NCBI RefSeq assembly: GCF_014649015.1
Contig: NZ_BMSF01000006.1
Span: 248,001-312,000, forward strand
Length of the DNA stretch: 64,000 nucleotides
From: Streptomyces narbonensis
GTDB lineage: Bacteria; Actinomycetota; Actinomycetes; Streptomycetales; Streptomycetaceae
Direction of reading: 5' to 3'
Notes under the pieces: generated by a model
Told to the model about the DNA's origin: nothing
Databases searched by the model: none
The model's input: the letters and a program-made list of their open reading frames with translations, nothing else
Translations under genes and position numbers: made by a program
Part shown: positions 53,553 to 62,024 of the stretch, in pieces
Layout: each line of letters starts with the position of its first letter
How positions within the stretch are numbered: the first letter of the stretch is position 1

Positions 53553-55150
53553 ACGGGCGCGTCATCGGCGGGCGTTACGAGCTCGCCACCGTCATCGGCC
53601 AGGGCGGCATGGGTCAGGTCTGGACGGCGTACGACGGCCGGCTCGACCGCCGGGTCGCGGTGAAGCTGCTGCACCCCGCCGGCATCGCGGGGCCCGCGAC
53701 CGCCGCCGACGAGCTGCGCCGCCGCTTCGTGCGCGAGTGCCGCGTCACGGCGCAGGTCGACCACCCGGGCCTGGTCACCGTGCACGACGCGGGCAGCGAC
53801 GGCGAGGACCTGTACCTGGTCATGCAGTACGTGGAGGGCGCCGACCTCTCCGACCACCTCGCCGAGAACGACCCGTACCCCTGGGTGTGGGCCGTCTGCG
53901 TCGCCGCCCAACTGTGCGCGGTGCTCGCCGCCGTGCACGCCGTGCCGATCGTCCACCGCGACCTCAAGCCGCGGAACGTGATGGTCCGTCCGGACGGCAC
54001 GGTCACCGTCCTCGACCTCGGCGTCGCCTCCGTCCTCGACACGGACACCACCCGCCTCACCCACACCGGTTCCCCCATCGGCAGCCCGGCGTACATGGCG
54101 CCCGAGCAGGCCATGGGCGGCGCGGTCGGTCCGTACACCGACCTGTACGCGCTCGGCGCCCTCCTCCACGAACTCCTCAGCGGGGACGTGCCGTTCTCCG
54201 GTTCGACCGCGCTCGGCGTGCTGCACCGGCACCTGTACGAGCCGCCGCGTCCGATCCGCCAGCTGCGCCCCGAGGTCCCCGAGGCGCTCGAAGCGCTCGT
54301 GCTGCGCCTGCTGGCCAAGGACCCGCGCGACCGGCCGTCGGGCGCGCAGGAGGTGTACGAGCACCTCCTGCCGCTGCTGCCCGCGCGCGGCGCCCCGGCG
54401 GGGCCGATGGACCCGACCCGCCCGTTCCTGCGCCCGCACGCCCCCTGGCCGGACCGGACCGCGGCGCAGGCGCCCCAGGCGCCGCCGGCCGCCCCACCCG
54501 TACCCGCGCAAATTCCCGTACAGCCGCCGTCCCCGCCCGCGGACCCCCGGATGTACGCGACGACGCCCCCGCCTCCGTCGAGGCCCCCCAGGCCCGATGT
54601 CGCCGCCGCCGTCGACGAGGTCAAGCGGCTGCTCGCGGAGGGGTCGTTGACGCAGGCCGTCGACATCCTCGGCGGCATCCTGCCCGCAGCCGCGGCGGAG
54701 CACGGCGAGGGTTCGCCGGTCGTCCGCATCCTGCGCAAGCAGTACGCGTCGACGCTGATGGACGACGGGCAGTACCGGCGTGCGCTGCCGGAGCTGCGCC
54801 GCCTCGCGGAGGACCGAGCCGCGGAGGCGGGCCCGGCGGACCCGCAGACGCTCCAGTTCCGGTACGACGCGGCCGTGTGCCTGGAGCAGCTGGGCGAGAC
54901 GGCCGCCGCGCTCGCGGAGTTCCGCGCGGTCCTGCCGTTCTACGAGCAGGCCGCCGACCCGGCGCGGGCCTTCGACATCCGGCACCGGACGGGGCTGCTG
55001 CACCTGGCGACGGGGGAGCACGCGGTCGGACAGGCGGAGCTCCAGCGGCTGTTGTTCGACGCGGAGCGCGCGTACGGCCCGTATCACCCGCTTCCGGTGG
55101 ACTTGTGCAGGGCTTTGGAGCGCCAGCGCCTGCTGGGGCCACGCCCCTGA
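53549..55150 (+). CDS. Ser/Thr protein kinase with TPR-like C-terminal domain
   Basis: A 533-residue Hanks-type kinase: P-loop GQGGMGQV, Lys39 in VAVKLL, catalytic loop HRDLKPRN (Asp138), activation segment GSPAYMAPEQ. The DFG motif is DLG. After residue 290 comes a long Pro/Ala linker, then about 180 residues of helical TPR-like repeats (AVDEVKRLLAEGSLTQAVDILGG, RRALPELRRLAEDRAAEA, EQLGETAAALAEFRAVLPFYEQA). There is no transmembrane helix, unusual for Streptomyces PASTA kinases; the coupled upstream membrane protein may tether it. GTG 53549. Confidence 0.92.
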   Translation: MNGRVIGGRYELATVIGQGGMGQVWTAYDGRLDRRVAVKLLHPAGIAGPATAADELRRRFVRECRVTAQVDHPGLVTVHDAGSDGEDLYLVMQYVEGADLSDHLAENDPYPWVWAVCVAAQLCAVLAAVHAVPIVHRDLKPRNVMVRPDGTVTVLDLGVASVLDTDTTRLTHTGSPIGSPAYMAPEQAMGGAVGPYTDLYALGALLHELLSGDVPFSGSTALGVLHRHLYEPPRPIRQLRPEVPEALEALVLRLLAKDPRDRPSGAQEVYEHLLPLLPARGAPAGPMDPTRPFLRPHAPWPDRTAAQAPQAPPAAPPVPAQIPVQPPSPPADPRMYATTPPPPSRPPRPDVAAAVDEVKRLLAEGSLTQAVDILGGILPAAAAEHGEGSPVVRILRKQYASTLMDDGQYRRALPELRRLAEDRAAEAGPADPQTLQFRYDAAVCLEQLGETAAALAEFRAVLPFYEQAADPARAFDIRHRTGLLHLATGEHAVGQAELQRLLFDAERAYGPYHPLPVDLCRALERQRLLGPRP

Positions 55151-55201
55151 CGTGATAGGGGCGTGATCCTGACGGGGCGCCAGAATCACGACTCGGCATC
55201 T

Positions 55202-55226
55202 GATGGGGAAGTGGATCTTCCCCATC
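55202..55226 (+). terminator. Terminator of the kinase operon
   Basis: A perfect 10-bp stem (55202-55211 with 55217-55226) with a TGGAT loop, followed by a T-rich CCCCTTTGTCGGTTTT stretch. It is 51 bp after the kinase stop. Confidence 0.85.
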
Positions 55227-55293
55227 CCCTTTGTCGGTTTTGGCGCATGTAACGTTCGCGTCTGATCATGTCCACGTCCTGCAAGGAATCCTC

Positions 55294-55692
55294 ATGACGA
55301 CGCCCGCCGCGCCCCTCACCCCCGAGCAGCAGCCCGCCGCCTTCGGCGCCCCCGAGGCTCCCTCGAAGGGCAAGAAGATCCTCAAGAAGATCGGCGCCGT
55401 CCTCGTCGCGATCGTGGCCGTCCTCGCCTGGAAGTTCGGCGTCCCGTACCTCACGGGCGAGGCACCGGTGCACGCCAAGGCGGGCGAGTGCGTCACGGTG
55501 ACCGGTCCGGACAACGACCCGAAGGTCGACACCGTCGACTGCGCGGCCGGCAAGGCCGACACGTTCAAGGTCGTCAAGGTCGTCGAGGACACCTTCGACG
55601 TGAACAAGTGCGGCACGGAGCTCTCGGCGCTCGCGCAGCAGCTCGAGACGATCAAGTTCGTGCTGTGCCTCGAAGAGGTCGCCGCGAAGTAA
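55294..55692 (+). CDS. LppU/SCO3897-like membrane-anchored protein
   Basis: A 132-residue protein. A Pro/Ala/Glu-rich cytoplasmic head, a basic stretch (KGKKILKKIG), one transmembrane helix (AVLVAIVAVLAWKFGVPYL) and an extracellular domain of about 75 residues with four cysteines, containing AGECVTVTGPDNDPKVDTVDC, typical of the LppU/SCO3897 group. Function unknown. ATG 55294 follows an AAGGAA ribosome site; earlier in-frame starts read through the kinase terminator region. Confidence 0.85.
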   Translation: MTTPAAPLTPEQQPAAFGAPEAPSKGKKILKKIGAVLVAIVAVLAWKFGVPYLTGEAPVHAKAGECVTVTGPDNDPKVDTVDCAAGKADTFKVVKVVEDTFDVNKCGTELSALAQQLETIKFVLCLEEVAAK

Positions 55693-55710
55693 CACGCGGA
55701 CGCGTACGCG

Positions 55711-55751
55711 GAGAAGGGCCGGGACCTCACGGGGGGGTCCCGGCCCTTCTC
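55711..55751. terminator. Bidirectional terminator
   Basis: A perfect 16-bp stem (55711-55726 with 55736-55751) around a 9-base loop, between the LppU-like gene and the convergent membrane protein gene. Confidence 0.92.
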
Positions 55752-55788
55752 GGGTCCAGGGCCGGGGCGCGGGCGGCGTGACCGGGCG

Positions 55789-56178
55789 TCACAGGGGATG
55801 GTGGCGGCCCCAGAAGCGGTTCACGAGGGGCGCCGCGATCCCGGTCGCCCACAGCAGCGCGGCGGCCACCCAGTGCCTCGGCTCCTGCCCCAGCGACAGC
55901 ACGGCGACGACACCCGCCCCGGCGCCCGCGCTCAGGCTCATGGAGGGCCACCACGCGGCGCGGCGCAGCAGCCCGGGCGTGGAGTAGACCGACACGATGA
56001 ACCCGGCCAGCAGGGCGATCTCGTACCCCCAGCCGCCCTCGGGCAGGCCGTAGTAGTTCGCGCCCCTCCCGTTGCTTCCCTGATGCTCGAACCCCATGTG
56101 GACCGCGCCCGCCACACCCCAGCAGAACGCGACCGCGCCCGCGGCGCCGATCGCCGCCCGCCACCCCTGACTGATCAT
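55789..56178 (-). CDS. Small multi-pass membrane protein of unknown function
   Basis: A 129-residue protein with four hydrophobic segments (IGAAGAVAFCWGVAGAVHM, EIALLAGFIVSVY, AGAGAGVVAVLSLG, VAAALLWATGIAAPLVN) and a conserved-looking loop NYYGLPEGGWGYE. No family is recognised. ATG 56178 is the first in-frame start. It stands alone on the minus strand. Confidence 0.78.
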   Translation of the reverse strand: MISQGWRAAIGAAGAVAFCWGVAGAVHMGFEHQGSNGRGANYYGLPEGGWGYEIALLAGFIVSVYSTPGLLRRAAWWPSMSLSAGAGAGVVAVLSLGQEPRHWVAAALLWATGIAAPLVNRFWGRHHPL

Positions 56179-56233
56179 CCGCCGGATGGTACAGCCGTTC
56201 GGGTGTGCGGTGACCGGCTCGGCTACGGGGCGT

Positions 56234-56335
56234 TCAGGCCGCTTCGTGGCGGGGGGTCGGCTCGATGGTCAGCTCGGCGTCGAGCGCCCGCGCCAGCCGC
56301 CGCAGGAGCGGGGTGGTGGGCACGGGCCGCCCCAT
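56234..56335 (-). pseudogene. Remnant of an XRE-family helix-turn-helix protein (C-terminal piece)
   Basis: On the minus strand, 33 codons read MGRPVPTTPLLRRLARALD... ending AELTIEPTPRHEAA and a TGA stop. The pattern PTTPLLRRLARALDAELTI is the usual last helix and strand of small XRE/HTH_3 antitoxin-like regulators. Nothing like a helix-turn-helix precedes it, because the upstream DNA is the start of the DUF2625 gene on the other strand. It looks like a decayed tail of a lost gene, though a chance match is possible. Confidence 0.4.
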
Positions 56336-56360
56336 CCCGCGCGCGTGCGAGCATGCTGCG

Positions 56361-57089
56361 GTGCGTGAACTGAGTGAGTTGATCGAGGTCGAGGACCCGG
56401 CGTGGCCGGTGCTCGGTGCGGAGTTGCGGGGCGCGGCCGTGCCCGTCGACGTGCTGGACGCCGATCCGGGGCGTGGGGCCGCCGCGCTGGTGCAGACCCA
56501 GGTGACCGTGGGGTCGTTCCTGGGGGCGTTCCTGCTGCGCAGCGGCGGGGCGTTCGTCGACGACGGCTGGCTGCGGGTGTACGGAAGCCCGGCCGCCGAC
56601 AACCCCCGGCGGCTGCCCTCTCTCGCGCGGGTCAACGGCTACCCGCCCGTGACCGTCCCCGACTGGCATCCGCAGGCCGGGCTCGTCGTGGCCCATGACG
56701 TCCTCGGCGGGGCGTTCGTCCTCCAGGCCGGACCCGCCGACCAGGTCGGGCTGCCGGGACAGCCCGGGGAGATGATCTACTTCGCGCCGGACTCGCTCCG
56801 GTGGGAGGCGCTGGGTGCCGGTTACGGGGCCTGGCTGTCGTGGATGCTCGCGGGCGGCACGGAGGAGTTCTACGAGAACCTCCGCTGGCCCGGCTGGCGC
56901 GACGAGGTCCGTGACCTGGACGGGGACCGGGGGCTCGCCCTCCACCCGCCGCTGTGGTCCGCCGAGGCGCACCAGGACCTGGGGGCCACCAGCCGGCGCA
57001 TCGTGACGATGGCCGAGCTGCTGGAGCTGGAGCGGGAGACGGGCGCGCAGTTCGACGAGGTCGATCCGGGACCGCTGGGGGCGCTGTGA
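56361..57089 (+). CDS. DUF2625-family protein
   Basis: A 242-residue cytosolic protein matching the DUF2625 pattern: VRELSELIEVEDPAWPVL, then QVTVGSFLGAFLLRSGGAFVDDGWLRVYG, then GEMIYFAPDSLRWEALGAGYGAWLSWML and EEFYENLRWPGWRDEV. The function of the family is unknown to me. GTG 56361 is the family-like start. Its stop overlaps the GTG of the GNAT gene by 4 bases, so the two are coupled. Confidence 0.85.
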   Translation: MRELSELIEVEDPAWPVLGAELRGAAVPVDVLDADPGRGAAALVQTQVTVGSFLGAFLLRSGGAFVDDGWLRVYGSPAADNPRRLPSLARVNGYPPVTVPDWHPQAGLVVAHDVLGGAFVLQAGPADQVGLPGQPGEMIYFAPDSLRWEALGAGYGAWLSWMLAGGTEEFYENLRWPGWRDEVRDLDGDRGLALHPPLWSAEAHQDLGATSRRIVTMAELLELERETGAQFDEVDPGPLGAL

Positions 57090-57586
57090 GCGGGGCGGTC
57101 GTACGGACCGGGCGGCTCGACCTCGTACCGCTCGACGTCGCGCACGCCGAGGAGATGGCCGGCGTCCTGGCCGACCCCGCCCTGCACGCCTTCATCGGGG
57201 GCGCCCCGCTCACCGCGCCCGAACTGGGCGCCCGCTACGAGCGGTTGGTCGCCGGGTCGCCGGACCCCTCCGTGGTCTGGCGCAACTGGGTCGTGCGGCT
57301 GCGCGACGAGGACCGGCTCACCGGGACCGTGCAGGCCACGGTCACCGACGGCGGGCGGGTCGCGGAGGTCGCGTGGGTCGTCGGCACCGACTGGCAGGGG
57401 CGCGGGATCGCCCGCGAGGCCGCCCAGGGGCTGGTCGGCCTGCTCGTCGGCCAGGGAGTCCGGACGGTCCTCGCACACGTCCACCCCGGGCACACGGCCT
57501 CCGCCGCCGTCGCCCGCGCGGCCGGACTCGCCCCGACCGACGAGGAACAGGACGGTGAGATCCGCTGGCGACGGGACATCCCCTAA
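57086..57586 (+). CDS. GNAT N-acetyltransferase (RimJ/RimL type)
   Basis: A 166-residue acetyltransferase: TGRLDLVPLDVAHAEEMAGVL at the N-terminus, AEVAWVVGTDWQGRGIAREAAQGLV as the acetyl-CoA binding loop (Q-G-R-G-I-A), and HTASAAVARAAGLAPTDEE near the end, typical of the RimJ/RimL group that acetylates protein N-termini or small amines. Substrate unknown. GTG 57086 overlaps the DUF2625 stop. It overlaps the convergent Sel1 gene by 4 bases at the stop codons. Confidence 0.9.
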   Translation: MSGAVVRTGRLDLVPLDVAHAEEMAGVLADPALHAFIGGAPLTAPELGARYERLVAGSPDPSVVWRNWVVRLRDEDRLTGTVQATVTDGGRVAEVAWVVGTDWQGRGIAREAAQGLVGLLVGQGVRTVLAHVHPGHTASAAVARAAGLAPTDEEQDGEIRWRRDIP

Positions 57587-58383
57587 GGAGTGTCCCCCCA
57601 CACCGTCGCGATGAGGGACTCCGCCGCCGCCGGGTCGCCCGCCAGGCGGCCCGCCTCGCGGACCTGGTCCGCGTCCAGGGCCCCGGACTTCGCCAGGTCG
57701 ACCGCCTCGTGGACGCCGTCGCCCTCGCCGTGCGCGAGCATCGCGAGGAACCAGCGCACCGCCTGCACAGGGTCCGGCTCGGTGCCGAAGCCGTCGCGGT
57801 ACCAGCAGGCGGCGGCGTGCATCGCGCCCGGGTGGCCGCGCTCGGCCGCCCACAGGTACCAGGTCAGCGCCTCCTCGTCGCGGTCCAGCTCCGACAGCCG
57901 GTCGGCGAGCAGGGCGCCGGCGATGTCGATCCCCTCGCGGGTGGCCCGCTCCAGGAGCAGCCTGGCCTCGTCGAAGTCGTCGACGAGCTGGGCGAGGTTG
58001 AGGCAGGCGTACGCGTCCCCCGCCTCCGCCGCCGCCCGGAACAGCTCCGCCGCGCGCTCGTGGTCCTCCGGGACGCCGGTCCCTTCGAGCAGCATGTACC
58101 CGTAGGTGCGCTGCCCGGCCGGATGCCCGGCCCCGGCCGCCGCGCGGGCGTACCGCACGGCGTCGGGCAGGGCCGACTCGTCGAAGTACTCCAGATAGAT
58201 CCCGGCCAGCAGCGCGGCCGCCTCCGCCGACCCCGCGTCGGCCAGCGGTACGAGACCGACGGTCACCTGCGTCGCCAGCTCGGCCCCCTCCGCGCTGCCC
58301 TCCATGGCGGCCCGCACGAACGCGTGCCCGGCCGCCACCCACTCCCCGGCCTCCGCGGCCTTCCGTCCCTCGTCCAGATGCAT
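57583..58383 (-). CDS. Sel1-like repeat protein
   Basis: A 266-residue protein made of helical Sel1/TPR-like repeats of about 36 residues (AGHPAGQRTYGYMLLEGTGVPEDHERAAELFRAAAEAGD, then AERGHPGAMHAAACWYRDGFGTEPDPVQAVRWF). These form protein-binding superhelices. No signal peptide or membrane segment. Partner unknown. It starts 9 bp downstream of the YfhO-like gene on the same strand and may be co-transcribed with it. Confidence 0.88.
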   Translation of the reverse strand: MHLDEGRKAAEAGEWVAAGHAFVRAAMEGSAEGAELATQVTVGLVPLADAGSAEAAALLAGIYLEYFDESALPDAVRYARAAAGAGHPAGQRTYGYMLLEGTGVPEDHERAAELFRAAAEAGDAYACLNLAQLVDDFDEARLLLERATREGIDIAGALLADRLSELDRDEEALTWYLWAAERGHPGAMHAAACWYRDGFGTEPDPVQAVRWFLAMLAHGEGDGVHEAVDLAKSGALDADQVREAGRLAGDPAAAESLIATVWGDTP

Positions 58384-58392
58384 GCGACGACC

Positions 58393-60822
58393 TTAAGGCC
58401 GGTCCCGGGAACGCCTGATGGCGGAGGTCAGGCGCCACAGCAGCAGCGCCCCCAGGGCCGCCGCTCCCGCCGCCAGGCCGGCCCGCTGCCCCGGCGGGCG
58501 GAACGCGCAGTCGACGGTGCCGGAGGCCGGCACCGGGAGGGCGAGGAGGCCGCCGTACGAGGCGGTGGGGGAGCCCGCGCAGGTCCAGCCCGCGATGTGC
58601 GGGGCGGCTATGACCACCGTGCCTGTGCCTGCGAGCGCGCCTGTGCTGCCCGCGCCCGCGCCCGTGCTGCCCGTGCCCGCCGGGAGCGTCGCCCTGATGC
58701 CGTCCTGCGTGGGGCGGGCCGTCGTGGCCGCCCCGACGCGCAGCGACGCCACCGCCTCCCGCAGGCGCGCGTGGTCCAGGCAGCCGACCTCGCCCCGCCC
58801 GCCGCCCGGCACCTCCACCCGCGCGCCCGCCGTCCGCTGGACCCCCAGTGACGTCATGGCCGCGCTGCGCTTCGGCCGGCCGCCCAGGAGGGCCGCCGTC
58901 CGTGACCCCAGCCGGGCCTGGCCCGTGGCGTCGGGCGCCCAGAGGAAGACCTCGGTGCCGACCCGGCAGGCACCCGCGCGCGGGGCCTCGTACACCCGGG
59001 CGCCCAGCAGGAGTTCCTGGTTGCGGAAGGGCGACGGGCCGTAGACCGGGGGCGGGCCCGGCGGGCGCACGGTCACGAGCGGGAGGTACGTCTCCGTGCG
59101 CTCCACCGAACCGTCCCGCCATCGCGCCCCCACCCCGAAGACCGCGTCCGTCACCGGGTTGTCCAGGCTCAGCAGGTTCCGGCCCCGCGAGGTCCAGCCG
59201 CCGCCGAGCGCCGTCAGCGTCCGCGTGAGGACCGCCGGGGTGTGGCTGCTGTAGTACGCGGCGCCCTGCCCGCCCATGAGCAGTGGATCGTTGCCCGCGA
59301 CCCGGGGCAGTCCCGGGTCCGTGCGGTACGCGGGCCAGCCGTCGGCCGCCGCCAGGGCCGCCGCCCGCCGCTCCTGCTCCGCGCCCAGCGGCGGGTAGTC
59401 GTCGAGCCGGGCCGCCCGCTCCCGGTCCGCGTGGGCCGTGGTCGCCGCCGCCTGCCCGAGCAGCGTGCCCGCGACCAGGAGCGCGGCCAGGATCCCGTAC
59501 CGGCCCCGGCGGGGGAGGAGGAGCGCGCCCGCCACCGCCGCGAGGCCCGCGCCCGCGAGGAGCAGCGCCGTGGGGGTGATCAGGCGGCTCGGCAGGGCCC
59601 CGGCCGCGAGCGCGAGGACGACCGCCGCCCCCGCGGCCGCCGACCGCCGGTCCGGGAGGCCGTGGGAGACGGCCGTCCAGGCGGCGAGGACGAGGACGCC
59701 GGAGAGGACGAAGGTCTGCCGGTACGGGCTGCCGTTCGGGGTGGCGAAGACATGCCAGACGAGATGGGCCGGGCCCCACTGCATCGAGAGCGCGACCGCC
59801 CCGCACAGGCCCGCCCACAGCCACCGCTCACGGCCCGGGACGTCCCGGCGGAAGAGGAGCGTCGCGGCGAGCAGCGGCACCGCCGTGGTGACGAAGGCCG
59901 CCGGGGTGGCGAAGCTGTACGTCGCGGGGAGCAGCCGGGCGAGGACGTCCGTACCGGCCGCCGGGTCGAACTCCCTGACCACACCGGGGTACGCGTGACG
60001 CGACCCGAGGAAGACGGGGACGAGGACGGGGGCGGCGAGACCGATGCCGAGCGCCGTCGTCAGCGCGGCCCGGAGCAGCGTCCGTACCGGAGCCCGTCCG
60101 GAAGGCCCCGCCGTGGCCAGGCGGACCAGGAGCACGAGGGCCGCGCCGAGCGTCGCCATGTACGCGGTGTAGAAGTTCGCCAGCCAGCACACCGCCACCA
60201 CCGCCGGCCCCAGGAGCGGTCTGCGGCCCTCCCGTACCCACTCGCCGACCAGGCAGAGCAGCGGGAAGGCGATCAGACCGTCCAGCCACATCGGGTTGTA
60301 CGTGCCCTCCGCGAGCGACCAGCCGCACAGCGCGTACGCCGCGCCCAGGACCGCCGCCCACCACCACGCGCCCCCGGGGCCGGTGCGCCGCAGCAGGAAC
60401 GTCATCGCCGCCGCGGCGACCGCCGTCTTCAGGACGGTGATCCCGTACACCGCGTACTCGATGTCCGCGCGCGGGAGCAGCGCCACGAGCGGGGCGAAGG
60501 GACTCGACAGGTAGGTGCCGTAGTCGGGAAGGAAGCTCGTGCCCCAGCCCGCTCTCCAGTCGAGCAGCAGCCCGCCGTCCGCGCGGCCCCGCAGCAGGTC
60601 CCAGAGGTGCGCGTGGAAAGGCACGAACTGGTTCGCGAGGTCGTTGACGGCCCGGTGGCGCGGCCCGAAGGGGAAGACGCGGGCCACGGCGTCGCCGGCG
60701 CAGACGGCTGCGGTGGCGAGGAGGGCCGCGAGGGAGAGGGGCCGGGCCGAGAGGGCGCGGGCGGATTTCGAGCGGGCGGAGAGGGCGCGGGCTGTGGGGT
60801 TCGGCGTGATCTGCATCTGCAT
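58393..60822 (-). CDS. YfhO-family membrane glycosyltransferase
   Basis: An 809-residue integral membrane protein with a dozen or more hydrophobic segments and an N-terminal DLANQFVPFHAHLWDLLRGRADGGLLLDW loop followed by GTSFLPDYGTYLSSPFAPLVALLP, the hallmark of YfhO/GT-C-like proteins. In Bacillus, YfhO works with a GtrB/CsbB-type undecaprenyl-phosphate glycosyltransferase to glycosylate lipoteichoic acid. Here a GT2 of that type is directly divergent (60940). A large extracytoplasmic domain lies in the C-terminal third before the last helix. ATG 60822 is used; ATG 60816 is an alternative. Confidence 0.88.
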   Translation of the reverse strand: MQMQITPNPTARALSARSKSARALSARPLSLAALLATAAVCAGDAVARVFPFGPRHRAVNDLANQFVPFHAHLWDLLRGRADGGLLLDWRAGWGTSFLPDYGTYLSSPFAPLVALLPRADIEYAVYGITVLKTAVAAAAMTFLLRRTGPGGAWWWAAVLGAAYALCGWSLAEGTYNPMWLDGLIAFPLLCLVGEWVREGRRPLLGPAVVAVCWLANFYTAYMATLGAALVLLVRLATAGPSGRAPVRTLLRAALTTALGIGLAAPVLVPVFLGSRHAYPGVVREFDPAAGTDVLARLLPATYSFATPAAFVTTAVPLLAATLLFRRDVPGRERWLWAGLCGAVALSMQWGPAHLVWHVFATPNGSPYRQTFVLSGVLVLAAWTAVSHGLPDRRSAAAGAAVVLALAAGALPSRLITPTALLLAGAGLAAVAGALLLPRRGRYGILAALLVAGTLLGQAAATTAHADRERAARLDDYPPLGAEQERRAAALAAADGWPAYRTDPGLPRVAGNDPLLMGGQGAAYYSSHTPAVLTRTLTALGGGWTSRGRNLLSLDNPVTDAVFGVGARWRDGSVERTETYLPLVTVRPPGPPPVYGPSPFRNQELLLGARVYEAPRAGACRVGTEVFLWAPDATGQARLGSRTAALLGGRPKRSAAMTSLGVQRTAGARVEVPGGGRGEVGCLDHARLREAVASLRVGAATTARPTQDGIRATLPAGTGSTGAGAGSTGALAGTGTVVIAAPHIAGWTCAGSPTASYGGLLALPVPASGTVDCAFRPPGQRAGLAAGAAALGALLLWRLTSAIRRSRDRP

Positions 60823-60939
60823 GGCGCATCGAATATGTCAGCGACCACCGGGGAAAGGGCCGGCCCGGCGGGCCAGTTCACTCGATGGTCGCCTCTCCGT
60901 CATCCGCGCGGACAGGACGGGTCACCGGGCTCCGTTGTC

Positions 60940-61944
60940 GTGGTCCGCGTGCTGCTCTCGATCGTGGTCCCGTGCTTCAACGAGGACGATGTCCTCACCC
61001 GCTTCCATGCCCGCGTGACCGACGAACTCTCCCGTCTCGACGGGGAGTTCGAGCTGGTCTACGTGGACGACGGGAGCCGGGACCGGACCCTCCCGCTCCT
61101 CCAGGAGCTGGCCGCCGCCGACCCCGGCCGCGTCCGCTACGTCTCCTTCAGCCGCAACTTCGGCAAGGAGGCCGCGATGCTCGCCGGGCTCCGGCACGCC
61201 GCCGGGGACGCCGTCGTCATCATGGACGCCGACCTCCAGCACCCGCCCGAGCTCGTGCACCGCATGGTCGCCCTGCACGCCGAGGGGTACGACCAGGTCG
61301 TCGCCCGCCGCACCCGCGAGGGCGACCGCGTCACCCGCACCCTGACCGCCCGCCTCTACTACCGGGCGATCAACCGGCTCGTGGACGTCGAGCTCGTCGA
61401 CGGCGTCGGCGACTTCCGGCTGCTGTCCCGCCGTACCGTCGACGCCCTCCTCGGCCTCGGTGAGTACAACCGCTTCTCCAAGGGCCTCTTCGCCTGGGTC
61501 GGCTTCCGCACCACGACCTTCTCCTACGAGAACGCCGTGCGCGAGGAGGGCCGCTCCAAGTGGACCTTCGGCAAGCTCCTCAACTACGGGCTCGACGGCC
61601 TCCTCTCCTTCAACAACAAACCCCTCCGGGCCGCCGTCCACCTCGGCCTGCTTCTCGTCTCCCTCGCCTCCCTGTACGCCGCCTGGATCGTCGTCGACGC
61701 CCTGGCCAGCGGCGTCGACACGCCCGGCTACGTCACGCTCCTCGTCGCCGTCACCGCGCTCGCCGGCGTCCAGATGGTGATGGTGGGCCTCATCGGCGAG
61801 TACGTCGGCCGCATCTACTACGAGGTGAAGCGCCGCCCCCACTACCTGGTGCAGGAGACGGAGGCGGGGCAGGAGGAGCGGGAGATGCGGGCCGACACCC
61901 GGCGGTCCGGTGACTCGTTGTGGGAAACAGTCGCTCCGAAGTAG
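60940..61944 (+). CDS. Polyprenyl-phosphate glycosyltransferase, GtrB/CsbB/DPM1 type (GT2)
   Basis: A 334-residue GT2: LLSIVVPCFNEDDVL at the N-terminus, VYVDDGSRDRT, MDADLQHPPE (DxD motif), then GDFRLLSRRTVDALL and the amphipathic KGLFAWVGF/RSKWTFGKLLNYGLDGLLSF segment, with two C-terminal transmembrane helices. It should load a sugar onto undecaprenyl phosphate on the inner membrane face for a GT-C enzyme outside, the divergent YfhO-like protein being the obvious candidate. GTG 60940 is preferred; an in-frame ATG at 60835 would add 35 residues. Confidence 0.9.
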   Translation: MVRVLLSIVVPCFNEDDVLTRFHARVTDELSRLDGEFELVYVDDGSRDRTLPLLQELAAADPGRVRYVSFSRNFGKEAAMLAGLRHAAGDAVVIMDADLQHPPELVHRMVALHAEGYDQVVARRTREGDRVTRTLTARLYYRAINRLVDVELVDGVGDFRLLSRRTVDALLGLGEYNRFSKGLFAWVGFRTTTFSYENAVREEGRSKWTFGKLLNYGLDGLLSFNNKPLRAAVHLGLLLVSLASLYAAWIVVDALASGVDTPGYVTLLVAVTALAGVQMVMVGLIGEYVGRIYYEVKRRPHYLVQETEAGQEEREMRADTRRSGDSLWETVAPK

Positions 61945-62024
61945 TGGCTACGGCCCCGGCGACTCCCTACCATCGATCACCGCAAGGTCGTTCAACTGAC
62001 GCACGACCAGCCCGGGAGGCTCCT

